From: Bacteriovorax stolpii
GTDB lineage: Bacteria; Bdellovibrionota; Bacteriovoracia; Bacteriovoracales; Bacteriovoracaceae
DNA length: 12,286 nt
NCBI GenBank assembly: GCA_945890905.1
Contig: CAMDDI010000090.1
Span: 1-12,286, forward strand
Direction of reading: 5' to 3'
Shown: one piece after another, positions 5,321 through 12,286 of the stretch
How the letters are laid out: every line of letters starts with the position of its first letter
Position numbering within the stretch: the first letter of the stretch is position 1
Translations under genes and position numbers: made by a program
The notes under the pieces: generated by a model
Told to the model about the DNA's origin: nothing
Database searches by the model: none
Seen by the model: only the letters and a program-made list of their open reading frames with translations

Positions 5321-6136
5321 TTATATTTGAGGCGAGTTCTTTAGTTCTTCGTTAAGAAATAAAATTCCCTTTTTGACTGATTCATCTGACAAAACAAATC
5401 CTGAAGCATGACCCCAAAATGGAATTTCATAACGCTTAACTTTCACATGATGGGCCTTTAGTCTGGCCTCAAAAGACGTTGCTTGGGCCATCTCCACCAA
5501 TATATCTGCTTTTGCGTGATAAAGATAAAAAGGAGAAAGCCCCTCAGTAACGTGATGGGCTGGACTTGCTTCAAAGTATTCGGCCAGCATCTGATCGCGG
5601 TACTTACCCATGTAACCTTTGATATAAGGTGATTTAGGATACCAGGTGAAGTCATAAGGGCCACCACCCGCAATGATGGCCTGGACTTTAAGATCTTTTT
5701 GATTGTTTCGGGTTACTCCAAAATATGTCACCGTGTGAGCACCAGATGAATACCCCCACAATGCTATTCTCTTTGGATCAAGTTTATATTCTTGAGCATG
5801 TGACTTAAAAAATTTGAGGGCCTCTTGAAGATCATCTACAGGGGCAGGATGATGATGCTTCGGACTGTAGCGGTAATTTATATTGATAACGGCAAACCCA
5901 TGACTCGCTAAAGATTCAGCCAGAGAAGTCATATCGGAATAACTTCTAGATTGCCAACCTCCTCCATGAACAACGACAACACCTGGAAAAGGCCCCTCAC
6001 CCTGGGGAATGAGAACTTCACTTAAATGTCTTGCATCTCCTGAACTGTTATACGAAACACTTTTTAAGCGGGTGAATTCACCGTCACCTCGGTAACTAGC
6101 ACACGCTGTGAGTATAAGAGCGAGTATGTACTTCAT
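5321..6136 (-). CDS. alpha/beta-hydrolase lipoprotein, carboxylesterase-like (BD-FAE/HSL-type)
   Basis: The 271-residue protein has a very short lipoprotein signal with the lipobox LTAC (C12). The alpha/beta-hydrolase fold carries all catalytic elements. The oxyanion segment is HGGGW (57-61) and the nucleophile elbow GYSSG has S130. D211 is in AKADILVEM and H243 in WGHASGF. The segment GFAVININYRYSP (80-92) and the DPKRIALWGYSSGAH run are typical of the esterase/lipase group acting on small esters or formamides. It would act at the envelope facing the periplasm or outside. The ATG directly abuts the TAG stop of the upstream chalcone-isomerase-like gene, with AAAGG at the end of that gene as ribosome site, so they are co-translated. 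The exact substrate cannot be read from sequence. Confidence 0.85.
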   Translation of the reverse strand: MKYILALILTACASYRGDGEFTRLKSVSYNSSGDARHLSEVLIPQGEGPFPGVVVVHGGGWQSRSYSDMTSLAESLASHGFAVININYRYSPKHHHPAPVDDLQEALKFFKSHAQEYKLDPKRIALWGYSSGAHTVTYFGVTRNNQKDLKVQAIIAGGGPYDFTWYPKSPYIKGYMGKYRDQMLAEYFEASPAHHVTEGLSPFYLYHAKADILVEMAQATSFEARLKAHHVKVKRYEIPFWGHASGFVLSDESVKKGILFLNEELKNSPQI

Positions 6137-6673
6137 CTAGATACCTTTCAAAAGTTGAGTCTGAACTTCTTTTGTAGGAGGTTTCTTTCCGAACCAAATG
6201 GTTAGAAAATTTTTCTGAAAGTCATCTCCGGGAATCTTTCCTTTGAATATTCCATTCTCTGAGAGTTGAGTTTCTCCGGGAAGTAGGGCAAAGAGGTGCT
6301 TACGTTCTCCTTGGATGTCTCCGAAGGAATCTTGAAGCTTTTTAATATGGTCTTGGAGTTCAGGATAAAGATGCTCTGAGCTTTCTTTAAATTGAAAGGC
6401 CCAGGCCTTATCTGCATCTTGGTTATCAACATCTCGTAAATAAGTTATTTCAAAACATAGAGGTCTCTCCGTTGTCCCTTTCGAAGATCCATATATGGCC
6501 ACTACATAAACACGAATATTGAAAATCGTTGCAGTTCTGAGACCGGCACTTTGGAGCGTCAGTGTTTTGTCACCACATTTGAGTGAATCAGGGATAGTTG
6601 CCTCAAAAATTTCTTTGGCAAAGGCCATATTTAAAGAAAGTAGAATCAGTAGTGCCAAAGCGATAATTTTCAT
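6137..6673 (-). CDS. chalcone-isomerase-like periplasmic protein
   Basis: I start the protein at ATG 6673 (178 aa), because it begins with a Sec signal (MKIIALALLILLSLNMAFA, then KEIFEA) and has AAAGGA 7 nt upstream. The longer in-frame start at 6742 would place 23 polar residues before the signal. The mature protein carries the chalcone-isomerase-like landmarks seen in bacterial 'chalcone isomerase-like' exported proteins. These are SAGLRTATIFNIRVYVVAIYG (about 42-62), PLCFEITYLRDVD (71-83) and the C-terminal LTIWFGKKP followed by a terminal LLKG. Bacterial members are thought to be non-enzymatic or lipid-binding, and no reaction is known. It is the first gene of a minus-strand set of three exported proteins. 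Confidence 0.75.
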   Translation of the reverse strand: MKIIALALLILLSLNMAFAKEIFEATIPDSLKCGDKTLTLQSAGLRTATIFNIRVYVVAIYGSSKGTTERPLCFEITYLRDVDNQDADKAWAFQFKESSEHLYPELQDHIKKLQDSFGDIQGERKHLFALLPGETQLSENGIFKGKIPGDDFQKNFLTIWFGKKPPTKEVQTQLLKGI

Positions 6674-6729
6674 AACAATCCTTTCGGTTATTTTAGTGTA
6701 AATGCGATGAATTAACCCTGAACAATTCA

Positions 6730-6758
6730 TCGACATAATCAAGGTGAACTGATTAAAT
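6730..6758 (+). promoter_or_regulatory. possible promoter of the permease-kup operon
   Basis: TCGACA (6730-6735), 17 bp, then TTAAAT (6753-6758) gives a 5/6 match at -35 and 4/6 at -10. Transcription would start near 6765, leaving a leader of about 27 nt before the ATG at 6792. It lies in the 118-nt divergent space between the chalcone-isomerase-like gene and the permease gene. Confidence 0.4.
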
Positions 6759-6791
6759 TATTTCATTATTATTCAAAGAGAGCGAGTTCAT

Positions 6792-8135
6792 ATGTCTAAA
6801 GATTTAGTCCGGGGTCTAGGGTTAACCGATGCTGCGGCCATTGTAGTGGGTAGTATTATTGGAACCGGAGTGTTTTTAAAAACAGCTACCATGGCAAATT
6901 TGGTAGGAAGTCCTTCTATGGTATTACTCGCGTGGATAGTTGCGGGTTTACTTTCGCTTACTGGTGCTTTGGCCTATGCGGAACTAGGGACTCTCATGCC
7001 CAACGCGGGTGGGGAATATGTTTATCTTAAAGAAGGTTATGGTGATTTTTGGGCCTTTCTCTACGGTTGGATGAGATTTTGGATTGGATCCCCTGGATCA
7101 ATTGCAGCTTATGCTGTAGGGGCCATGACTTTCTTAAGTGGCATTGTGGATCTCGCGCCTTTTGGCGGTAAAGCGGCAGCTGCCGTGGTTGTGATCATTG
7201 CTTTTTCTTCAATTAATTGCATGAGTGTAGCCTTCGGTGGGCGAGTGCAGGCCTTGATGACTGCCCTTAAACTCATCATGATTATTGGAATCAGTTTTGG
7301 AATCTTTTTCTTTTCTCGCTCAGGTTCAACCATTCATTTTGGTGAATCAGATGTGGCCATTCAAGGAGTCGCAGGATGGTCAGCTTTTGGATCAGCACTT
7401 CTTGCTGCATTATGGGCCTATGACGGTTGGAACAACCTTCCTATGGTTGCCGGAGAAATTAAAAACCCACAAAGAAACATCCCACTCTCATTAGGTCTTG
7501 GTATGCTTGCGATCTTGGCCATCTACGGAGTGGCCAACGTTGCCTATTTTTATGCTCTTCCTTTTCAAGAAATTCTCACTTCTAATTCCAGTGCCTTTCC
7601 TGATGCACTCCCAGTTGCCACCAAAGCCGCTCTCACATTTTTGGGGACTTCAGGTATTACAATTCTTTCTGTAGCTTTTGTTTTCTCGGCTCTGGGGGCC
7701 ATGAACGGATCTATTATGACAGGTGCACGAGTGCCCTATGCTATGGCAAAAGATGGTCTCTTCTTTAAACAACTAGGAAACGTGAATGAAAAAAGCTTAG
7801 TTCCAGTGGTTTCCATAATTGTGCAAGGGATTGTTTCCATGTTACTGGCCTTGTCCGGAACTTTTGATCAACTCACTGATTATGTAGTGTTTTCTTCTTG
7901 GATTTTCTACGCCATGGTAACCGGTGTAGTGTTTGTTTTAAGAAAACGTATTCCTGATGCTCCTAGACCTTATAAAACCATCGGCTATCCAGTTCTTCCC
8001 ATAATCTTTATTGTTTTAGGAATTCTGCTTCTCATTAATACTGTGATGACCAGTCCTAGAGAATCCATGATAGGCCTGGGTTTTATCTTAGCTGGAGTGC
8101 CTGTTTACATGATCTTCAAAAAATTGAAGGGATAG
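6792..8135 (+). CDS. APC-superfamily amino acid permease (SLC7/LAT-like, SteT-type)
   Basis: This 447-residue integral membrane protein has about 12 hydrophobic segments. The first helix carries the amino-acid-binding motif GSIIGTGVF (21-29). The conserved loop AYAELGTLMPNAGGEYVYL (61-79) follows helix 2. The segment WAYDGWNNLPMVAGEIKNPQRN (about 208-229) is the hallmark of the L-type and Ser/Thr exchanger branch. Such transporters move neutral amino acids across the inner membrane by exchange or proton symport; the substrate cannot be fixed. Length is normal. The ribosome site is weak (GAG-rich stretch at 6778-6786). The gene begins a plus-strand operon: 5 nt after its stop comes the start of the broken desaturase, followed by kup and the PLP enzyme. 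Confidence 0.9.
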   Translation: MSKDLVRGLGLTDAAAIVVGSIIGTGVFLKTATMANLVGSPSMVLLAWIVAGLLSLTGALAYAELGTLMPNAGGEYVYLKEGYGDFWAFLYGWMRFWIGSPGSIAAYAVGAMTFLSGIVDLAPFGGKAAAAVVVIIAFSSINCMSVAFGGRVQALMTALKLIMIIGISFGIFFFSRSGSTIHFGESDVAIQGVAGWSAFGSALLAALWAYDGWNNLPMVAGEIKNPQRNIPLSLGLGMLAILAIYGVANVAYFYALPFQEILTSNSSAFPDALPVATKAALTFLGTSGITILSVAFVFSALGAMNGSIMTGARVPYAMAKDGLFFKQLGNVNEKSLVPVVSIIVQGIVSMLLALSGTFDQLTDYVVFSSWIFYAMVTGVVFVLRKRIPDAPRPYKTIGYPVLPIIFIVLGILLLINTVMTSPRESMIGLGFILAGVPVYMIFKKLKG

Positions 8136-8140
8136 ATTGA

Positions 8141-8543
8141 ATGAAGAAAAATTTTGTTACTGATGATCTTAAGGCGTGGCTAAAAGATCATCACCAAACA
8201 AATATTAGTATTGTTCTCTGCCATGTTTTTCTCACCTGGAGTCTTATCGGTTTGTCCATTTGGTTTGGCCTTGAACATTCGAATCCGCGGCATGTCTGAA
8301 CACAATGGGCACTCTCATGATTATGAGCTCGATCTGTCAAGGACAACTCTGTGGTCAAATCCGCTGCTGGAAGCGACTTTGACACCCTTTTATGTGAACT
8401 ATCACCTAGAACACCATCTCTTTCCGCAAGTTCCCTATTTTCATCTCAAATCACTCCATGAGAAACTCATGACTAATGAGCTTTTCAAACAGGATGCTGC
8501 CATTTCACTCAATTACCTTAAAAATTTGATCAAGGGCCTATGA
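8141..8543 (+). pseudogene. fatty acid desaturase with internal deletion and frameshift
   Basis: ATG 8141 opens a frame of 52 residues (MKKNFVTDDLKAWLKDHHQ, then a hydrophobic helix ending WFGLEHSNP) that stops at TGA 8297-8299. In the +1 frame the sequence is an intact desaturase C-terminus. RIRGMSEHNGH leads to RTTLWSNPLLEATL, then the third histidine box YHLEHHLFPQVPYFHL, and the frame ends at TGA 8541-8543. Membrane fatty-acid desaturases are about 300 residues with three His boxes; the first two boxes and the central membrane part are missing. The join must lie near 8265-8285 and implies loss of roughly 450-570 nt (3n+2 if one clean deletion). The product cannot bind the di-iron centre. 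An ATG at 8292 overlaps the first stop region and could restart the C-terminal part. The remnant's last stop overlaps the kup start by 4 nt. Confidence 0.85.
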
Positions 8544-10417
8544 AAGAATCTGGTTCTAAATATCGCTATGTCTTGGCCCTCTCGGCACTCGGTGTTGTTT
8601 ACGGTGACATCGGAACTAGTGTTCTCTATGCACTTAAAGAATCTTTTCATCACACTCACCATCTGGCCTTGAGTGCGCCCAATATTTACGGAATCCTCTC
8701 TCTTATTTTTTGGTCATTAATTATTGTGGTATCGGTTAAGTATCTAGTCTTCATTGTCCGCGCTGATAACCAAGGTGAAGGGGGGGTATTAGCTCTCACT
8801 GCCTTGATCGGAAGCTTTGCAGATAAATCTCCTAAGACCCTACGTGTTCTCACTTTGATGGGGATATTTGGAACAGCTCTGTTATATGGTGATGGAATGA
8901 TTACTCCGGCCATTTCAGTCCTGAGTGCGGTAGAAGGACTGGAATTTGTTACTCCTGTTTTAAGTCCCTACATTATTCCGATTACAATTGTGATTCTCAT
9001 TGGTCTTTTCAGTATTCAAAAACATGGTACAAGTGTCGTGGGCAAAGTTTTCGGACCTCTTACGTTGGTGTGGTTTATTGTGCTCTCGGTTTTAGGCATA
9101 GTAAATATCTGGGAGCATCCGGAAATTCTTCAAGCGGCAAATCCGTATTACGCTTTTAAATTTTTCCAAATCAATGCATTTAAAGGCTTCACTGTTTTGG
9201 GTTCAGTATTTCTCGTTGTCACCGGAGGTGAGGCCCTCTATTCTGACTTAGGTCACTTTGGAAAAAGTCCTATTCGTTTGGCATGGTTTGCAGTGGTTCT
9301 GCCGGCCCTGATTTTAAATTATTTTGGGCAGGGTGCGCTTTTGCTTCACACTCCTGAAGCTATTAAGAATCCTTTTTATCTCATGGCCCCAAACTGGGCT
9401 CTATTGCCACTTGTTATTTTGGCCACCTTTTCTACAGTGATAGCCTCTCAGGCCTTGATCACCGGTGTTTTCTCTCTCACTATGCAGGCAGTGCAGCTGC
9501 AATATATCCCTCGCGTGAGTATTGCTCACACTTCTTCTACAGAATTTGGGCAAGTTTACGTGCGCAGTGTGAATATGATTTTGATGCTTGCTTGTATCGC
9601 CTTAGTACTCACTTTCAAAACCTCAAGTAATCTTGCAGCTGCTTACGGAATTGCAGTTACCACAACTATGGTGATCACTACTGTTCTCTTTTATTTCTTT
9701 GCTCGCCATAACTGGGGCTGGAATAAGTATGCGGCGATATCTCTGTGTGGTTTTTTACTAATAATTGAAGCTTCTTTTTGGGGAGCTAACCTTTTAAAGA
9801 TTATTCATGGGGGATGGTTCCCATTAGTTGTGGGTATTTTTATCTATACCTTGATGACCACGTGGAAGAAGGGAAGAAAGATTCTCTCAGATCGCATGAT
9901 CGCGTTGATTATTCCATTGCAAGAATTCTTAGATAAGGTTAAAGCAGATAAACCTCATCGAGTGGAAGGTGTGGCCATCTATATGTCGGCCCATACTCTA
10001 TATGCTCCTTCCACAGTTATCCAAAACTATCGTCACTTTAAGAGTCTTCATGAGCATTTAGTTTTTCTCTACGTGCAAACTGCTTCCATTCCTCATGTAC
10101 CTGCCTCCAACAGAATTAAGCTGCAAAATATGGGGCCTCAGATTTACCGAATTATTATTCAATACGGATTTATGGATCTCCCTAACGTCACAGAAGCCTT
10201 AAGCAACATCGTTCTTGATAATAAAATGAAGCTTGATCCTAAAAAAGCCACATTCTTTCTTGGGCGCGAACACATTGTGGCCAAAACAAACGTGAACATG
10301 GCCATTTGGCGCGAACAAATTTTTGCTCTTCTCTCTCGAAACGCTCAACCGGCCACAAGCTTCTATCATTTACCGAGAAGTCGCGTGGTTGAAATTGGTG
10401 CGCTGGTCGAACTATGA
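8540..10417 (+). CDS. kup: Kup-type potassium uptake permease
   Basis: The 625-residue protein is full length for the Kup/HAK/KT family (E. coli Kup is 622). Family motifs are evident. GVVYGDIGTSVLYALKE is in the first helix (18-34), with the conserved Asp of GDIGTS. RADNQGEGG follows helix 2 and YGDGMITPAISVLSA lies in a later helix. The long run VVTGGEALYSDLGHFGKSPIR precedes LNYFGQGALLL. About 12 membrane helices are followed by a soluble C-terminal domain from about residue 440. It imports K+ by proton symport across the inner membrane. The start overlaps the stop of the desaturase remnant (ATGA at 8540-8543), and its stop overlaps the next gene's start in the same way (10414-10417), so translation is coupled on both sides. 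Confidence 0.95.
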   Translation: MKESGSKYRYVLALSALGVVYGDIGTSVLYALKESFHHTHHLALSAPNIYGILSLIFWSLIIVVSVKYLVFIVRADNQGEGGVLALTALIGSFADKSPKTLRVLTLMGIFGTALLYGDGMITPAISVLSAVEGLEFVTPVLSPYIIPITIVILIGLFSIQKHGTSVVGKVFGPLTLVWFIVLSVLGIVNIWEHPEILQAANPYYAFKFFQINAFKGFTVLGSVFLVVTGGEALYSDLGHFGKSPIRLAWFAVVLPALILNYFGQGALLLHTPEAIKNPFYLMAPNWALLPLVILATFSTVIASQALITGVFSLTMQAVQLQYIPRVSIAHTSSTEFGQVYVRSVNMILMLACIALVLTFKTSSNLAAAYGIAVTTTMVITTVLFYFFARHNWGWNKYAAISLCGFLLIIEASFWGANLLKIIHGGWFPLVVGIFIYTLMTTWKKGRKILSDRMIALIIPLQEFLDKVKADKPHRVEGVAIYMSAHTLYAPSTVIQNYRHFKSLHEHLVFLYVQTASIPHVPASNRIKLQNMGPQIYRIIIQYGFMDLPNVTEALSNIVLDNKMKLDPKKATFFLGREHIVAKTNVNMAIWREQIFALLSRNAQPATSFYHLPRSRVVEIGALVEL

Positions 10418-11577
10418 CTATCAAGCGGTCTAAACATCTCAGCACTAACCTCAATCATCCTCAGAAAGTTGAACTCAAAGCTGGAAATGCACCTTTAAAT
10501 TCTCCAATTTATCAAAGTGCAAAATTTGATATCTCTCAAGATAGCTACTCAGAACAATTTATCTACAGTCGGGTTTCAAATCCCACTTTGCGTGAGCTTG
10601 AATTGACCCTCGCTGAAGTGCAGGGCCAAGAAGATTGCATTGTTCTCGCTTCAGGTATGGCCGCAGTCGCGGGAGTTCTTTTGGGCCTGCTCCGGTCCGG
10701 TGATCACGTCATAAGTTTTAGAGAAACTTATAAGCCAGCACGGATATTTATCCGCGAAACTCTTAAGAATTTCGGCGTCACTTCGAGCATTCTTCAGATG
10801 AGTGATCTTAAAAATATCGAAGCGGCCATCATTCCGGAAAAAACTAAGATCATTTATTTTGAGAGTCCATCAAACCCAAATCTAAGCGTCGGTGATATCT
10901 CAGAGCTAAAAAAAATTGCCCAGGAACATAATCTGCTTTTAATTTTAGATGGCACTTTCGCTGGTCTCCATCAACATACCGATATGGGTATTGATTTGAT
11001 TGTTCAGAGTCTAACTAAGTTTGCAAATGGTCACGGGGATCTTATCGCTGGATCCATTGCTGGTTCAAAAAAGCTCATTTCTCAAATTCGTTCTATGACC
11101 ACAAGTTTGGGTGCCACTCTAGATCCTCACACAGCTTTTATGGTTCAGCGAGGTCTTAAAACTTATGATCTTCGTTATGGAAAACAGACTACATCATCTC
11201 TTAAAATTGCCCAGTTTCTTGAATCACATCCCAAAGTGAAGCGAGTCTATTACCCAGGTCTTAAGTCCCACCCAGAGTTTGCTCTGGCCCAAAGACAGAT
11301 GAAAGACATGGGTGCCATTGTTTCTTTCGAACTTGCTGCCGACTCAAAGATAAATGCCTTGGAGTTTTGTCATAAAGTGAAACTTTTTCACTTTACCGTA
11401 AGCGTCGGATCAACAGAATCCTTGATTAATCCCACTCAAACCTTCTTTGCTGAGGATCTAAGTCCTCAAGATAGGTTAGAGATGGGTCTAAGTCCTTATT
11501 CTCTCAGGCTCTCAATCGGTCTAGAGCATGAAGATGACCTTATTGCCGACCTAAACGAAGTCCTAAGTCTCGCCTAG
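10414..11577 (+). CDS. PLP-dependent Cys/Met-metabolism enzyme (trans-sulfuration family)
   Basis: The 387-residue protein has the fold-type I pattern of the cystathionine gamma-synthase / cystathionine lyase / methionine gamma-lyase family. YSRVSNPT (51-58) supplies the phosphate-binding Tyr and Arg from the partner subunit. SGMAA (80-84) binds the phosphate, and Y106 in FRETYKPAR stacks on the ring. ESPSNPNL (150-157) comes next, then D179 for the pyridine nitrogen, K202 in QSLTKFANGHGD as the PLP lysine, and R365 in LRLSIGLE for the substrate carboxylate. All catalytic residues are present. Two normally constant spots differ: the usual D-N-T-F-A reads DGTFA, and the usual GG-V-ES-L reads GSTESL. 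These do not break the enzyme but leave the substrate (cystathionine, homoserine ester, methionine) open. It is cytoplasmic and co-translated with kup. Confidence 0.85.
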   Translation: MTIKRSKHLSTNLNHPQKVELKAGNAPLNSPIYQSAKFDISQDSYSEQFIYSRVSNPTLRELELTLAEVQGQEDCIVLASGMAAVAGVLLGLLRSGDHVISFRETYKPARIFIRETLKNFGVTSSILQMSDLKNIEAAIIPEKTKIIYFESPSNPNLSVGDISELKKIAQEHNLLLILDGTFAGLHQHTDMGIDLIVQSLTKFANGHGDLIAGSIAGSKKLISQIRSMTTSLGATLDPHTAFMVQRGLKTYDLRYGKQTTSSLKIAQFLESHPKVKRVYYPGLKSHPEFALAQRQMKDMGAIVSFELAADSKINALEFCHKVKLFHFTVSVGSTESLINPTQTFFAEDLSPQDRLEMGLSPYSLRLSIGLEHEDDLIADLNEVLSLA

Positions 11578-11641
11578 GTCCTCCTGTAAAAAATTCCCAC
11601 TGGGCTTCACGACTCATCATCTTAATCTTAAAACTGCCCTC

Positions 11642-12286
11642 ATGAAAAATTTAATTCTTATCACTTTGTTTTTAACTATTTCCTCTGTCCAGGCCTCTGA
11701 ACGCACAGTCACTGTGCCAGTAGTGGCCCGTCCTAATGCGGCCAAGATTCCTTTTATGAGAGTGATCAATCCTATTTCACAAGCTCTTTATAAAGGGCAG
11801 CGCACGGCCATAGCACCTATGGGTGGAACTAAGGTGACGCCATTCTTTGAACTCTCTTTAAGCCAACTGATGATTGTAACAAACTCAAAACCAGGAACAC
11901 CAGCAGAAATTGAAGCTCAGTTTAATGCTGGGAAATCTGATCTGAAAGAAGTGCTTGAAAGTGCTCTTTCAAATGGTGCTATGAATACGGCAGATGTTTT
12001 GCGTGTAAATGCAGGAGCTCAAATTCTTGCGCGTCTGAAACTGGAATTAGGCGTAACTAAAGTTATTGTCTCTCACTGGACTGAAAAATCTTCTGGTATC
12101 ACTACTGTTAATGAATACGGATCAAAAACCATGACGGCCCAGGCCCGTGCTGTGGCCACACTTTTTGATTTTACTTTAATGAATCAGCCCGCTCGCTTGA
12201 TTTTGATTTCAAGCTTTATACGTCCCGACGCCCTAGGTCCTCAGGCTGGTCTGCCTGCTCTTATTACTTTCTTTAAACCAGCTGCA
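11642..12286 (+). CDS. secreted hypothetical protein (3'-truncated by the window)
   Basis: ATG 11642 opens a frame of 215 codons that runs in frame to the last base, so the C-terminus is missing. Residues 1-19 are a Sec signal (MKNLILITLFLTISSVQA, then SERTV). The mature part has alternating helical (EIEAQFNAGKSDLKEVLESAL) and beta-like regions. I do not recognise a family. There is no good ribosome site. A weak -35/-10 pair (TTCACG at 11606 and TAAAAC at 11629, 17 bp apart) would start the message at or beside the ATG, so this too may be leaderless, but the elements are poor. The gene begins 64 nt after the PLP enzyme, with no terminator hairpin visible between. Confidence 0.75.
   Translation, partial: MKNLILITLFLTISSVQASERTVTVPVVARPNAAKIPFMRVINPISQALYKGQRTAIAPMGGTKVTPFFELSLSQLMIVTNSKPGTPAEIEAQFNAGKSDLKEVLESALSNGAMNTADVLRVNAGAQILARLKLELGVTKVIVSHWTEKSSGITTVNEYGSKTMTAQARAVATLFDFTLMNQPARLILISSFIRPDALGPQAGLPALITFFKPAA

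Noticed and set aside
6674..6742. N-terminal extension of the chalcone-isomerase-like protein from ATG 6742
   Set aside because: It would bury the signal peptide behind 23 polar residues, while ATG 6673 has a proper AAAGGA ribosome site.
8211..8543. A 110-residue protein starting at TTG 8211
   Set aside because: Its first 24 residues are the desaturase N-terminal DNA read out of frame. Only the part from about 8277 is genuine desaturase, so it is part of the pseudogene.

Overview
The window is about 12.3 kb of moderately AT-rich bacterial chromosome, densely packed with genes on both strands. It is rich in exported proteins (Sec signal peptides, two lipoproteins), and many neighbouring genes join through 4-nt ATGA stop/start overlaps. 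There are no phage, transposon, CRISPR, tRNA or rRNA signatures. The gene set and style resemble free-living or predatory members of the Bdellovibrionota (Bacteriovorax/Peredibacter-like). That assignment is an inference from general familiarity, not something the sequence proves.

Layout. (1) 1-67: the last residues of an HRDC-domain protein, probably a RecQ-type helicase, converging on an unrecognised minus-strand gene (79-540). (2) 555-1903: a compact plus-strand operon of three poorly characterised families (DUF938 methyltransferase, VF530-like DNA-binding protein, DUF1993). It starts from a perfect extended -10 that appears to make a leaderless mRNA, and it ends in a clear intrinsic terminator. 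(3) 2105-2945: a small secreted protein and a Blc-like lipocalin lipoprotein, converging tail to tail. (4) 3112-4429: a pirin/YhhW-type cupin with two possible starts. It is followed by an OsmC-family gene that overlaps its stop but is broken by a nonsense codon and a frameshift, and then by about 250 nt of decayed sequence ending in two tandem hairpins. (5) 6673-4430 (minus strand): three exported proteins in a row, namely a chalcone-isomerase-like periplasmic protein, an alpha/beta-hydrolase lipoprotein, and a secreted protein with a protein-glutaminase-like Cys-His-Asp triad. (6) 6792-11577: a plus-strand operon of an APC amino-acid permease, an internally deleted fatty-acid desaturase pseudogene, the Kup potassium transporter and a PLP-dependent Cys/Met-metabolism enzyme. 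(7) 11642-end: the start of an unrecognised secreted protein cut by the window edge.

How the parts relate. Most of this is ordinary chromosomal content. The points worth a second look are the two gene remnants inside otherwise intact operons (OsmC after pirin, desaturase before kup), the secreted protein-deamidase candidate, the leaderless start of the DUF938 operon, the dual start of the pirin gene, and a matched inverted repeat flanking the lipocalin/pirin divergent intergenic region. I see no clear new defence or mobile system.
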